Source: Pseudevernia furfuracea
Lineage: Eukaryota > Ascomycota > Lecanoromycetes > Lecanorales > Parmeliaceae
Assembly: GCA_022315425.1 (NCBI GenBank)
Contig: JAIUPT010000041.1
Location: forward strand, 1,550,001 to 1,614,000
DNA: 64,000 bases
Direction of reading: 5' to 3'
Positions 31,953-44,048 of this stretch are shown here, piece after piece. Under the pieces are notes generated by a model. The model ran no database searches, was not told the DNA's origin, and worked only from the letters and a program-made list of their open reading frames with translations. Position 1 is the stretch's first letter; each line of letters starts with the position of its first letter. The position numbers and the translations under genes were made by a program.

Positions 31953-33437
31953 ATGGCAGAAGATGCGGCGGTCGGTACGTATCTTTTGCTTGAGTTTCCC
32001 CCTCTCTGCATATTGTTTCTTCTGGCTAACGAGTCATGACCTTCCAGATTACACGCTGAACAATCCCGATACTCTGACCAAATACAAAACAGCCGCTCAG
32101 ATCTCCCACAAAGTTCTGGAAGCCGTTACTGGTAATATCTTCTTGCCATATTTGCCTGGCATCTGTGTTAATCATAGGTGAAGGATGGTGCCTCGAAGGA
32201 GAAAAGATTGTGTCGATATGCGAACGCGGAGATAGATTGCTGGCAGAAGAAGTTGGCAAGGTCTATAAAGGAAAGAAAATCTCAAAGGGTGAGAGAAACC
32301 CGATCACATCGCGATAGAGACATTGTTGAAGTTATGTCCTTTAGGAATATCACATCCCACAACTGTCTCTCCTAGCTCTTACATTACTCCATACACTCCG
32401 CTTTCTACAGATGCCGAAGAAGCGCCTACATCACTCAAAGCAAATGAGGCGATTAAGATTCAGTTAGGTGCTCAGATAGACGGCCTCGGCACCATTGTAT
32501 GCGACACTATCATCATACCCGGAGAGGCCAATAAGGATGACAAATTATCTGACCGGGAGGCTGATCTGTTGCTTGCTACACATTACGCAAACGAGCTTCT
32601 CCTGAGACTCATGATACCTCCTGGCCTCCTAGCTTCTGGGACAGATGAGGAGAAAAAGAAAGCAGCCTCGGAAAAGCCCATCGCCCAGTCGAAGATGACA
32701 CACCTTCTTGAGAAAGTAGTCAAAAGTTACGGCTGCAACCTGGTTGAAGGGACTACGTCCTGGCTGTTCGAGCGAAATGAAATTGAGGGCAAAAAGAAGA
32801 TTGTTCTTTCTCCTCCATCAGATGGCGGCAAAGGCGAAGGGGTTCCCGAGATTGGGGATGTTTGGGGCGTGGAAATGGGTGTCAGTTTGGGTACCGGCAA
32901 GATAAAGACGTTGGAGAATCGTCCTACGCTACACCGGAGAACAACCATCACTTACCAACTCAAAAGACCGAGTTCGAGGCAAACGCTCTCAGAAATCGTA
33001 AAGAAGTTTGGGACTTTTCCCTTCAGCTTGAGGCAGCTTGAGGATGAAAGAGCGGCCAAAGTTGGTGTGGTAGAGTGTGTGCGATCAAACGTTCTTCGAC
33101 AGTATGAGGTCGTAGCAGACAAGGACTCGGCCCCTGTCGCAAGACTCTTGACCACCATTGGTAAGTCTTAGGTGGATAGAATGAGTGTGCCAGGAGTGAT
33201 AAACTAATGAAGTCAGCCATTACGAAGAACGGAATCGTCCGCTTGAGCGCACCACCAGCCCCAAACTTGGAACAATACAAGACTGAGAAGAAGATCACCG
33301 ATGAAGAAATTCTAAGGATTCTTGAGCAGCCTGTAGCAAGATCGACCGGGGCAAAGGGAAAGAACAAGAAAAAGAAGAAGAAGCTGGCGAAGAAGGCAAC
33401 AGAGGAGGAAGACGAGGACTCCAGTGACGAAGAGTGA
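31953..33437 (+). CDS. PA2G4/EBP1-type protein (methionine aminopeptidase fold, cdb4-like)
   Basis: Five exons: 31953-31974, 32048-32131, 32178-32288, 32345-33160 and 33217-33437, 417 aa. It belongs to the pita-bread fold without peptidase activity; family members (human PA2G4, S. pombe Cdb4) bind ribosomes or curved DNA and act in growth control. Blocks in order: DYTLNNPDTLTKYKTAAQIS, WCLEGEKIVSICERGD, GISHPTTVSPSSYITPYTPL, ANEAIKIQLGAQIDGLGTIV (where true aminopeptidases keep a metal-ligand Asp), and FGTFPFSLRQLEDE. The tail is a Lys run (GKNKKKKKKLAKK) followed by acidic EEEDEDSSDEE, usual for nucleolar or ribosome-associated proteins. All four introns have GT/AG sites and fit phase 1 at each junction. 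Confidence 0.93.
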
Positions 33438-34163
33438 ATGATTGGCGCTTGAAAGCCCAGCATCTGGCGAGCATGCCCATTAGTAGCTGGTTTCGCTCAT
33501 CATCTGGAAGTTGAGCGGATGAATATCTCCGACTAAGAGCCAAGGGATATGACAGGCAGTGTGATAAGAGGGTTGTCTTATTTTCCAGTGGCTTGGTAAG
33601 AGATTTGAGCTAGGATTTCCTCCCAAACATCCAGGTCCGAATACCTATTTGCCAAAATGCAGGTAACAGATACCTAACAGCTGATGAATTCATGTTCATC
33701 TCACTTCCAGCGTTCCTGCTGCAAACGTGACTCAACAGCTGCATGATGGAACACTTGGAAGTTTTGTCCTTGGTCTGCAATTCTAATAGATACCCCTTTA
33801 TTGGTCACAGAGCAGACTGGTGGCAAAACCAATCATAAAGTCCCACCCCCGGACACCTTTGCACTCCTTGTCAAACTCATCGATCATAACCTTAGACATT
33901 AAGTATCCTCATCTTTGTAGAAAGGCGGATTTCTTGTGAGCACTGTGTGAACTCGTACTTTAATTTGGTTCGAGGAAGCTAGCGGCTCTTTAAACCGCAA
34001 TAATCTCAGACACCACGCGCATGACACCGCGATATCTTCCCCTAGATTGACTCTCTACCTAATAACGGTTGAGATTGTAAGTGTTTGTCGGCTTCATGAA
34101 AATCCTATGTGATCATTTTGTGCTAACAGTTCATAGGTAGTCATTCTATTCTCCGCCAAGTCG
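33438..34163. other. intergenic, 726 bp
   Basis: 3' flank of the PA2G4-type gene and upstream region of the next gene. It has an AT-rich centre and a possible 5'UTR intron near 34078 (GTAAGTGTTTGT) ending ATAG at 34137, just before the ATG at 34164. No gene seen. Confidence 0.5.
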
Positions 34164-35747
34164 ATGGCTTCTCAAATGGCCTCGTCAAGGCACTTGCGAA
34201 GGTCTCGAATTTCAAGCCCATCGCAATCCGCTACGCAACACAATGTGCATGTGAAAACTGAAGCCCATTTAGGCGACTTGAATGGAGACATGGAAGAAGA
34301 ATGGAGTGAGCCACCTCTACGAGCGCCAGCACCCAGCTTTGAAGACTACAAAGGGCTGGAACGGCATGGTGTACTGGAGCATATGGCCCCTCTAGGAACT
34401 TTCCCAGGTCAGAAGGTTAAAACGAGACTGAAACATCACGAGCCTACGCGGAGGATAGCACATCTAAAGAATGGGGAAGCACGAGGGGCAAGGGAAGAGG
34501 TGAACACTCCAGAACCAGCACCACCAGTTGGAACAAGACGCTCTGAGCCCCGCAAAACCGAAGAAAGGCTCGGGAAGATCTCATCATCTCGAGAAACAGA
34601 CCAGGATACCGACTACAACCCAAGAGGCAGTGCAAAGACTACGACGGCTAAGGCAGCTTCAACACAAGCGGCAACTCTCGGAACCTCAACATCACGCACT
34701 GGTGTCGGGCAAACACGGTTACAGCAAATAGTTGAGTCAGCTATCGACCGATCACGAGAGCTTGGAGACCCTGCGCTCGGTATCGCTTTGAAGCAGCTGT
34801 ATGAGGAAAGCCTGCGAAACAGTGTGGTAGCCGACCTTCTTGAAGCTGTGCTCTCTCAGAAGCCAACGTCGCAACAAACTGCTGAATTTCAAAGCTACAT
34901 CAAAGCCGCGAGGAAGCAGATCAGAGCTACCGATGATTCAGCGAAGCATATCAAACATTCGGCATCAAAATCGATTTCGAGGTCTCCAACTGCCAAGAGT
35001 GCCAGAGTGGGTGTCACACGCCACTCTGGTACCCCAAAGGACCGAGCCACTGCGCCTGGACTCAACAATCATCTTCCCAATTCCAACAATCGGCCTTCGA
35101 AACAAAAACCCACTAACATGGAACTGAATGGGACTCCGTCCAAAGAGGAGCGCCCCTCGAAGCGAATAAAGCGTTCAAAGAGTGCATCTAGTGACTCGTC
35201 TCTCTCGTCATTGGATTCCGCTGTCGAAGACTTTCCTCCCGTCATTGAATCATCATTGTCCAGCGGAGCTAACCCTGTCACTTATCAAGGACCGAATCAA
35301 GCTAAGCAGAAACCCACGATGGGGCCAAGATTAGGATCGTTCTCTACGCGACCTATTGATCAATCTGTCAGGAAGCCCATCACTCAAGCTAGCCATCTAA
35401 CGCCCGAGGAGCTCACTGCCAGGCGTAAGGAGAAATTGATGCAGAATTATCAAGACTACGTTGTTGGACACAGCAAGGTGCGAGCAGACCCAAACCCAAC
35501 AATACAGCCCCATTCGACTCCTCCCTTTGCCGTGCTGTCGGCGGAAGTACAGCAATCACGGTTGCGAAATGGTGTCAGCCAAAGGAACAGAAGGGATGAG
35601 CCAGACTACCTCGACTCACCAACATCTTCCGCTTACGGCGAACTTCTCATTCCACCGCCGCCAGGTGCTTCCAGAGGGGCCACTCCGAGTCAGCTGGGTC
35701 GTCCATCAAAGGCGGTCAGGAAAGCTGCGCGAATTAAGATGTCGTAA
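34164..35747 (+). CDS. basic Ser-rich protein, function unknown
   Basis: Single frame, 527 aa, ATG 34164. It is mostly low-complexity and disordered (Ser, Lys, Arg rich, likely nuclear). Two parts look ordered: a helical block at about 185-255 (TRLQQIVESAIDRSRELGDP, then LKQLYEESLRNSVVADLLEA) and LTPEELTARRKEKLMQNYQD, a helix near residue 415. No known domain was recognised. The stop codon TAA at 35745 lies inside a perfect splice donor (GTAAGT, 35744-35749), so a spliced isoform reading on to downstream sequence is possible. The next gene on the same strand encodes an RCO1-like PHD protein; a functional link is only a guess. Confidence 0.7.
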   Translation: MASQMASSRHLRRSRISSPSQSATQHNVHVKTEAHLGDLNGDMEEEWSEPPLRAPAPSFEDYKGLERHGVLEHMAPLGTFPGQKVKTRLKHHEPTRRIAHLKNGEARGAREEVNTPEPAPPVGTRRSEPRKTEERLGKISSSRETDQDTDYNPRGSAKTTTAKAASTQAATLGTSTSRTGVGQTRLQQIVESAIDRSRELGDPALGIALKQLYEESLRNSVVADLLEAVLSQKPTSQQTAEFQSYIKAARKQIRATDDSAKHIKHSASKSISRSPTAKSARVGVTRHSGTPKDRATAPGLNNHLPNSNNRPSKQKPTNMELNGTPSKEERPSKRIKRSKSASSDSSLSSLDSAVEDFPPVIESSLSSGANPVTYQGPNQAKQKPTMGPRLGSFSTRPIDQSVRKPITQASHLTPEELTARRKEKLMQNYQDYVVGHSKVRADPNPTIQPHSTPPFAVLSAEVQQSRLRNGVSQRNRRDEPDYLDSPTSSAYGELLIPPPPGASRGATPSQLGRPSKAVRKAARIKMS

Positions 35748-36077
35748 GTACTAGCAACTTCGGCCCAGTTCTATTGTCTGTAAAGTTTTGTGATCTTATT
35801 GTTCTGTGTTGAAACACATTGGATGTTCATGAGTGAATGTCGGCCTATTGTAAATTTCTTATTCTATGTTTCGCAACACCAGCCCCTTCCTCTGTCTGCT
35901 TCCAAATGTTGCACCACAAACTATTTCGTCGCAAAACTTTCCAGCTCACAGTTGTGCTTCATCATTCATACACACCACGCAACTTCGTCAGCTACTATGT
36001 TGCAATAATTTGCGCTGGCCGCAGTATCTTCCTTTAATTTTGCTCCATCCACCATTTCGCTTTCTGATTTATCCTTG
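35748..36077. other. intergenic, promoter of the PHD gene
   Basis: 330 bp. It is pyrimidine-rich towards the ATG (CCATCCACCATTTCGCTTTC), as in a fungal 5' leader, which supports separate genes rather than one long gene. No other element was found. Confidence 0.5.
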
Positions 36078-37763
36078 ATGAACATGACTCCCAAACGTAA
36101 AGCAACTGACGCTGGATCGTCTACTAGCCCTCTCAAGAAGCGCAACGCTGTTACCGCTGGAATCGGTCGCGCTGCAGATTCAGAGAGCAACGGCATCGGT
36201 TTCGGCTATTATGGTCGCACTGATGACAGAGAAGAGGTAAGCAAAACCACTCCTCCATACCTTTACTCATCATGGCCTGTTTCGTAGCCGCGACTCACAT
36301 TGTACAACTCCTTCTCACATGTCAATGCGCTCCGATATCCAAAGCAGCACCCACGTATCTTGGCTCAAGATCGACGGCTGATATTCAAGTAGAAACAGAA
36401 TTCGGATGTCTGCACATCTTGTGGTGGCCCCGGTGAGCTGGTCTGCTGTGAAGGATGTTGGCGCGCCTTCCACCATTCGTGCTGGGACCCCCCTCATGGT
36501 AAAGAAAACCTTCCTGAGGGTGATTTCTACTGTTACAAATGCCGCGATCGTCGCAACCTATCACCGAACGCAACACCGCCCGGAGCCTTGGGCGGACTGT
36601 TTGGTGACTTTGTCAAGACAAATCCAGTAGCTTTCAACCTTTCCAATTCTGTCAGAGATTACTTTGAAGGTGTCAAAACCGGTGAGGAGGGCGAGTACGA
36701 GGAAGCTAGCGCGGTCAAAGCAAATAAGTAAGCACATCTTCATCATAGAAGGTATATACTGGCACAGATCACCTGACCATCATATAGACCACGTGCTGGA
36801 TACGAAGAAGTCGCCAACAATTTCAAGCTTCGGGATAACAAAGACAACACAGTCATTTGCTTTCGTTGTGGCAAGTCTGCCCTCGATCATAATGAGGTTG
36901 TTGCATGCGACTATTGCAATCTATCCTGGCACCTAGATTGCATCGACCCTCCGCTTGCTGCTCCACCCGTGCGGCGCAACAATGGCCGACCTCGCTTTAC
37001 ATGGATGTGTCCTAATCACGTCGAAAATGAGCTGTCAGGCCTCGACCCTTCTCTTGTCACAGGCTCCAATCAAGTTCAACCGGACAGCAGCCGCTCATAC
37101 AAAGTTCGTCGCCCCAAGAAAGCGAATGTTGTCACCCCAGCTGTGCGCCGTGGCCTCAAGAACAACGGTCTCATCGAGATCGAGCTTGATGTCAGTGAGG
37201 AGGAGACCAGAATTGAGAAGAACGAGAAGGGAAAGGTTGTCTATCGTTACCAGGAAAATGGTATTAAGCTGGACTTCATTCACAAGGCCAAGCTGTGAGT
37301 CGGATTACTCTCATCTACAAAATTTCTGCTAATAAAGGCTCAGAGCCCGTGAACAAGCCGCTCAAGCGAAGCAAATGCTGGCACCAGTCCAACCTCACGC
37401 TCTACAGATTACTCGCGCACCTACCACTGTCAAAGCCACTAAACTACAGCATGCATCTTTCGACAAGCGTCCCTTCTCTGAGCGCAAAGCCGCCCTGAAC
37501 CTTGCACAACTGGCTCAGTCTGATGCGACACTCAATCCAGACCAGGTCAAGAACCTCATTGGCACACTCATCGTAAGCTTATCACCACTGTAGTTTTGAG
37601 GACTCGGCTGACAGATTTCTTGAACCAGGCTGAGGCACCTACCGGAGTTGAAACTCTCTACAATTCTGGAGATGCTGCCAACGACGCTCCGAGTGAGCAG
37701 GAGAAGAAAGATTTGCAGGCGTTGATTGACTTAGCTCGCCGCCGCCTTGATTGTAGCTCCTAG
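36078..37763 (+). CDS. double PHD-finger protein, RCO1-like (Rpd3S-type), with in-frame TAG
   Basis: Exons 36078-36236, 36288-36727, 36788-37294, 37344-37572 and 37629-37763, 490 codons in one phase. The first PHD finger is CTSCGGPGELVCCEGCWRAF followed by HHSCWDPP; the second is CFRCGKSALDHNEVVACDYC followed by LSWHLDCIDPP. Paired PHD fingers of this kind occur in RCO1 and its relatives, which tether the Rpd3S histone deacetylase to methylated H3K36; the name is an inference. Exon 2 contains a TAG at 36390-36392, between LAQDRRLIFK and KQNSDVCTSCGG, while both sides look coding. Either it is removed by a variant splice (weak donor GTCAAT at about 36321 with acceptor AGTAG), or exon 2 starts downstream, or the stop is real. 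ATG choices are 36078 or 36084. Confidence 0.75.
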
Positions 37764-38783
37764 CTGAAGGTGGTCTTCGGTGTTCTATGAAGGCATTTCC
37801 CTGGCGTTATCTCCTTTTGGCTACACGCATGCATACAGGGTTGTGATATATCATCGACCTTAAGTTCTTTAGGCCTTGCCAGCTTATCCGCATAGGTGGC
37901 GTGGTTGGTGCTGTGTCTACGGCTTCGGACCGTTCCTTCATCCTGGGACTTACCGATACCGTTCAGAAGAATCAAAATTCATGATCGCAGTCTGGCCACT
38001 TAGTCGGTGGCAATTCATACAGATAGGTCAGATCACTTTATGCATTGGAAGAAATTGAACATCAGGGAGGGCATCTCCAGCATTCCCAAGGCATGGTGGA
38101 GGAGACTCCAGTATGTAGGAGCAGTAGCAATACTAGTCTTCAATGACTGACAGAGTTCTTGATAAATCAAGTACTGCTGCAAATCTAAGATAACTTATGA
38201 TACATCTGGTAACTCGGGACAAAAAAAATTAACCTGGCCTATACTAACGTGTATAATCAATCCTGCTCGTCCTTCGCTAGTTTCACTCGTGCAAAAAAGC
38301 AACTTCTCTTTGCTTTGCACCGCTGACTGTGCTTAGTTGATCCGATCCGATCCACAAGAGCCTTCCGAAGATGGATCGGGCGCAGCGATGATTTAAGCAG
38401 TTGGCAGTATGGAGTGCGTTGAATTCGACTGTTGAGAACAAGCAGCTAGAGAGCAAGCAGCTTCGCGTAGCCAAGTTCAGGGCAAAGCTTGCCCCGTTGT
38501 ATTCTATGTGCAGCAGGCACGATTCTAAAGATATGGCTTGTCTATCTCAGGAAGCAAGTCAGCGATTGCGAACAGTGGAAGCTGCCTTATATTGGACCGA
38601 TTGGAATATGTCAGGAATCCGAGAGTTTTTACGTAAGCTATGTTCGATATTGATTCTAATTTACAGCAAGACCAGCAACAAGATATGAGCACTGAGTACA
38701 GATCCATATATCCATTCAGAAAACATGCCGTAATATCCACAGGGAACGCCGGGCTAAGATCGACAACATAACAATCGTCCCAT
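37764..38783. other. intergenic between convergent genes
   Basis: About 1.0 kb, 3' flanks of the PHD gene and of PDS5. It has a short GATCCGATCCGATCCA repeat at about 38339-38354 and A-rich runs (CAAAAAAAATTAAC). Short frames have no family resemblance. Confidence 0.55.
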
Positions 38784-41700
38784 CTACCGTCCTTTCGCGT
38801 GCTTCTTTCCACCCCTTGCAAATAGCGCACCCTTCTTTGCTTTCGGCGAGGGCTTGGGCGAGGGTTTCGGAGTCGGCTCATCGACTTCCTCTTCCTCTTG
38901 GTCTTCTGGTTCCTGCTCACTCATCTCATCACCGTTGGCTTCCTCACCGTCTTCGTACTTCCATACAGCAACCCCTTCCCCCATCTCCTCATCATCCTCT
39001 TCATCTCCCCTCTCTTTATATGCCCCACCAGTCGTCTGCACCCTCCCACTTCTCCTTCGTTCGCTTGATGGCACCGCGTCATCGCTGCTCTTCCTCTTTG
39101 TCTTCTTTGGCGTCTTCGTCGGAGTGGCGGCGGGCTTGGCTTTTTTCTCCTTGGGCGGAGCTTTTCGTGTTGGTATTTGCTTCGCACGTTTGCTTTCCCT
39201 ACGATTGAACTTATGATCTCCCTCATTCCTCCGCTTCTTGCCCTGCGAGCGAGCAGTGCGCATGCTCGTTTTCACCAAGCCTTCGACGCCTTCTTCAACG
39301 CCCTCAGGGAGATAATTTCTCTCTGCGATCCGCTGCGCCTCCTCGTGGTCCCTCAGCTCGGTGTACAGACTCGTGGGCAGGCGGACCTTGCCCGACAATG
39401 TTTGAATATTCCAGTTATGTGCGTCTTCATATTTGCGGATAGTGAGTTGGGCCAGGTCGCTGAGGTGGTAGAGACTGTTATCGTATGCTGGCGAAGGATC
39501 AATAGCGTCGCGGGATTGCTTGACCCGCTGTGCGATATGATAGATTACCGAGAGATTTTCCGCGCTGGCGACGGGTTGTAAGTAGTAGAGCAGGTATCGC
39601 GCGAAATCGACAAGGTCTTCAGCTGTGTTATCATAATCGGGGTGGTGGGCTAGCAAAGAAAGGAGGCGAGCGAAGACAGATTCCATGACTATGCTTCCTT
39701 TTGATGAGGATTGCTGGGCTTTGAGCGCATCAAAGGCTGTGGTACGACTGCGAATCCAGGTTGTATTATCAGATTTCAGTGAGGCGCTGGGTTCGAAGGC
39801 GAGGAGGAAGGGGATGGTATAAAAGCGCTGTGGGAGTTTCTGTTGCCCGAGGTACTTTTTAAGCCTCTGCATGAAGGAGGAACGGACATTGAGAACGGGG
39901 TCTTGAGCTACTAAGGCAAGGGCGTTGAAGGCAGTGGGTGTGAAAAGGGCGTCTGTATGTTTTTTGGTGCATAGTTTGAGGCATAGGCAGGCGGCGGTAA
40001 GACGAAGCCTAGACTTATGTGCAGGTGGTGTGTCTTGGGCGCTTGAGACCTCTCCGCTCTTAGTAACAAGAGTCGAAAGAAGTTCGTAAACCGGATCGGC
40101 CATCTCCGAAAGGGTATCGGGCTCTGGATGAGAGCGAATGCGGTTCACTAGAATCTTCAGAGCCCAGCATTTTGCCTCACATTCTGTATCCAAAGTAGGT
40201 GACCATGAATAGGATTCTGGGGGTTCAGTAGATGATGTCCGAACCTGAAGTAGGACCTTTTCGATTGCGATTTCACTGACAGCGTCGCTTTCTTGATTGG
40301 CCTGGTGAGGTGCAAGAAGCATGAACTGGGAGAGGGTGGCCAGACGAGCAAGAAATCCCTCCCCCCCATACTCGAAGCTATTGATGCACTTGACGACAAG
40401 ATCTTTCGCCAGCAGCTCTTTCTTGTCTGAGGCTGTCATGATGATGGTGACCGCATGTTTGGCTGCCTCTGCTGGAGTGCCGTGAAGAGCGAAATTTGTC
40501 ATAGCTTGTACGAATTTTCGATCTTGGGGGATCTCATCTGCGAATTTCAAGGCATAGGAAGCGCACGCTTTCAGGTTATCTACTGCTCCAGCGTCATTCG
40601 TCTTCTTTGAGTTGGGGGCTTCATCTTGGAGTATCATGCAGATCTCCTGAACGTGAGCTTTCAGAATTTCTGGCGTTCGAGTGGAGATCTCTCTAAGCAA
40701 CTCATGAGCGGTTGCGGCCAAGGACTTGTCGTCGGTCCTTGAATACTCCATGATAGCTGCAACATGACTTTTGTTGTACACAATGAGACTGACTCGGTAG
40801 AGAAGGGGAATTAGGATGTTGAGGAGCTCCTGTGGTGCAGTAGCGGATTGCTCAATGCGCTTCGTGAACTCTTTCTATGAAAATGGTTGCTTTAGCTACG
40901 AGCTATCTCTGGGCTTAGGGGTGAGACTTACGATAGCCTTGACCACTGTTCGATAGTCACTTTCTGGCGCCATGCAAAAGCGTATCAGCTGGTAGCTACG
41001 ACGGTCGTGCATCTTTGCAAATTTCCACAGACTCTCCGTGGCTTTCAATGAATCTGGTAGCCGTTGTGCGAAAGTATCGATAAGTCGTGCCATGTGTTCC
41101 TTGACCGGCTTCTCATTCTCATCCATGACACCTCCCTATAGCAGTCGTTAGCAAAAAGCGACAGCGGTCTTGCTAAATTAGCCTACGTTGTAGTCTTCGC
41201 AGCGCTGCAGGTATGCTGCCATAACTTTTGCTAGCTGAGTTTGCCGAGTCTGGATCGCAAAGAAGACTTTCTTGGCCCTTTCATCCAGGTCTCTGACGAG
41301 TAAGAGGATCCTCTCGGTTCTGACCTTGTCGGGATCAATGATGCCTGTTTCCGCGTCCCCATTCGTTTGGCTCTCTTTGACCTTTTGCGAATATCCATTT
41401 GCAAGCTTTGCACTTTTCGCCTTGACTGGCGGATAGCTCAGTGGAAGAAGTTGCTCATATAAGACGTGATCAAGCAAAACCATAAGATCCATGTCATTAG
41501 CGTAATATGTGTCCAGAATTTTGGAAGGAGCTGCTCCAATGGTCGAAATCACTTGCTCTTCCGCAGCCGCTATCGCTCCAGATGCGACGCCCCATAGACA
41601 AGCTAGAACCCTCATTGCCTCCACTCGGACAGCATGCTTTCGGTCACGCACTCTTTCAGCGAGAACTGCGAGCACGGACCCTGGCTGATCTAAGCCACCA

Positions 41701-43302
41701 GATGATCCTAGCTTGTATATTACTGCTCGAAAGCTGAATGTGCCAACAACTTTTACAGCTGATATACGGACTTTCTCTTCGGCGTCGCCCAGCATCCTAG
41801 CAAGGTCTTTGATGAGACGATCTTCTTCCGGCTGAGCAAGTCCAACACCACCAGCTGAAGTAGTTAAGATTCGTCCGATGCCCATGGTCCACGCCGACCG
41901 AATTATTGGCGATTTGTCGTGAGCCCTCCCCAAGAAGCTAGCGTATGCCTGAGAGTATGTCTGAGGAAACGTCTGGGGCGAGGAAGGTTTAGTCAGAACG
42001 TTACAATTGAGTGTCGACTCTGCTGTGTCGGACAAGTCAAGAGGTGGAAACGCGGCCGGGTCCAGTATCGATGGTGGGGGCAACCCTGCCGCCCCTATGC
42101 CTGAGATGATATCTCCAAAGGTTTCCGTAGCAAGAGAGCGTAAGTGCACGTTCTCGGCAGATAATTCAGCCTCCAATTGAGGAATCACATTCTGCAGTAC
42201 CATAGGACAGGCACGCCACAGCTCTCGTAGTAATTGATGAACCTTATGTAGCTCATTGAGGTCCTCGTCCGTAGGCCCATTCCCATTCTCTAGATCAGAA
42301 TTATCCAGATCATCACTGACTCTCCGATGCGATGTCTTCTTGCCCATACTGTTAGCTGCCGAGGATGATGAAGCGTCGACTATGACATCGTTGAAATATT
42401 GGCTGACATGTCTTGCCATCTTCTCCGGGCAAGATATACAGATTGTCTTTGCCATGGTGTATGCTGGCGGTAATTCCTTCAGTGTCAACGTCGACTGTTT
42501 TTCGTCCAGAGTCGCAGCATGTTTCTTGCCCTTCCCAACAATCCCATTCATTGCGCGAGGATCTGTCCTGAGGAATTGGGCGACTATGACATCGACGACT
42601 TCTGAGGGTAAGGTTGCAGATTCGTCGACCATCGTCACTAGTATCGAAGTCATGTGGAATTCGACATTCTTGCCCAATTGTTCTCCAGTAGAAGTTTTCG
42701 TAGAGCCGGCCAAGATGTCGAAAAATGAGGTGAAGAGGTGTATCATCAAGGGCTCCGAAGACGGTATATCTGTGAGCAGGACAATACTTTTGACTTGCGA
42801 CAGAGACGTCAGTACGTATAGATGCTGCTGATTGTACGCGTTCGAAGGGTCTGAAAGCGCGGGGAGGACCACGGTGATCAGCATGTTGAATATGTCCTGG
42901 ACAACTGTAAGCTGCACGCCCTCTTTCCCCGTTCCTCTCACCATGTCTACTGACCTTCAGCTGTTGCCCGGTGTAGGGCGCATCTGGGGCGCACAGTCGC
43001 AATATATCGACCAGACAACATGCCGTCCAAGCCTTAACGCCTTTGTCCTTGTGCGCCAGTAAGTTTGGACTTGCCAGATCCTTTGCGGCCTTAGTGAAAG
43101 AGTCGCGCTCGTTCTCTTCCTGCTCCATGTCCCTCATCTCCTTGTGCAGGGCTTGTAAGCGTCGCAAGAGGTCCGCAATGGCGATGGACTTCCCGGCACG
43201 CCATGATAGGTCCTCTTTGAACTGCAGGCCTGGCATGTTGCCCAGCGATACACCCCCCTCCATGATCTCCGTGGCTACGGCAGCCGCTGCTCTTGCGGGC
43301 AT
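38784..43302 (-). CDS. PDS5: sister chromatid cohesion factor PDS5 (BimD/Spo76 family)
   Basis: Four minus-strand exons: 43302-42955, 42896-41187, 41135-40932 and 40874-38784, 1450 aa. PDS5 binds the cohesin ring and regulates cohesion and loop size in the nucleus. The N-terminus has LQFKEDLSWRAGKSIAIADL, then HKDKGVKAWTACCLVDILRL with CAPDAPYT, the family hallmark. The body is HEAT-repeat helices throughout (LRSLATETFGDIISGIGAAG, RDRKHAVRVEAMRVLACLWG, RKVFFAIQ-type block). The C-terminal about 200 residues are disordered, Lys/Glu-rich, and end with AKKGALFARGGKKHAKGR. Length fits fungal PDS5 (about 1,200-1,500). ATG 43302 (MPARAAAAVATEI) is the first in frame. Introns have GTCAGT, GTAGGC and GTAAGT donors. 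Confidence 0.95.
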
Positions 43303-44048
43303 GATTGTGTCCCCGCGCGCTATGTATGTAGCTTTCTTCTTTCGATCCAAGTGTGTTGCATATCGATTATGTAGAGCCTTTTGGGTGCCTGAAGTCTCGG
43401 AGTTTTGAGGATTATGACTATGTGGGTGTGGAAATGGAATTGAGTGTTGCAGTACGCCCTCACATACTCATCAAGCAAATCGTCGAGGATGCCCTCTTGG
43501 CGCGTCAGTGGCAGCGCGTTCCCTAGCCTGATTTTGGTACCGGCCAATTAGCCCACCCTAGTTGTATTTACCGATTAGCGCACTTTACTTAGCCCACTCC
43601 GTAGGTGTATTTCTTACTGACACTGTATTTTCTCAGTACCTACCTTACCTTACTTTCTTTACCTTAGAAATGGAAGAAGTAAGGTAATCTCAACATTATA
43701 CAGAGGTCTGCACCGAAAGTCCTGGACAACTTAGGGCTAGGGCTAAGTGTAGGGCTGTCCAGGACTTTCGGTGCAGACCTCTGTACAAGATTCGCTGTTC
43801 CGGGGACTCGAAATGGAATGTCTCACTTATGAGTAGAATATCCTTGAGGGTAAATACTTACGAGTACTCTACGGAGTACCTACCTAAGGTAGTGTAAGCC
43901 TACATTTGGAGCGCGCGCGCTATAGTTCCCCCCCCACCTTCTTTGGTATGCTTTGACCTTGTGTCAGATGCATCAATATTTTATAAAAATTGGTATGAGT
44001 GAATGAAGACTGCTCTCGGTTACTGCCACACCGGACGTACATACAAAC
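43303..44048. promoter_or_regulatory. divergent promoter region of PDS5 and the ureohydrolase
   Basis: 746 bp between opposing start codons. It contains runs of the short motifs TACCTTACCTTA and TACGAGTAC (about 43636-43670 and 43858-43892), a 30-bp perfect inverted repeat at 43699-43785 and a GCGCGCGCGC/CCCCCCCC patch near 43911-43936. No protein-coding signal. Confidence 0.5.
43699..43785. repeat. perfect 30-bp inverted repeat with telomere-like loop
   Basis: Left arm 43699-43728 (begins TACAGAGGTCTGCACC) and right arm 43756-43785 are exact reverse complements over 30 bp. The 27-nt loop reads ACTTAGGGCTAGGGCTAAGT with further AGGGC, resembling degenerate TTAGGG telomere repeats. No target-site duplication is visible beside it, and no coding frame spans it. 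Confidence 0.85.

Noticed and set aside
42352..43350. Minus-strand frame reading through the first PDS5 intron
   Set aside because: Its last two thirds are out of frame with PDS5, and the GTCAGT/CCAG intron at 42897-42954 restores the family sequence.
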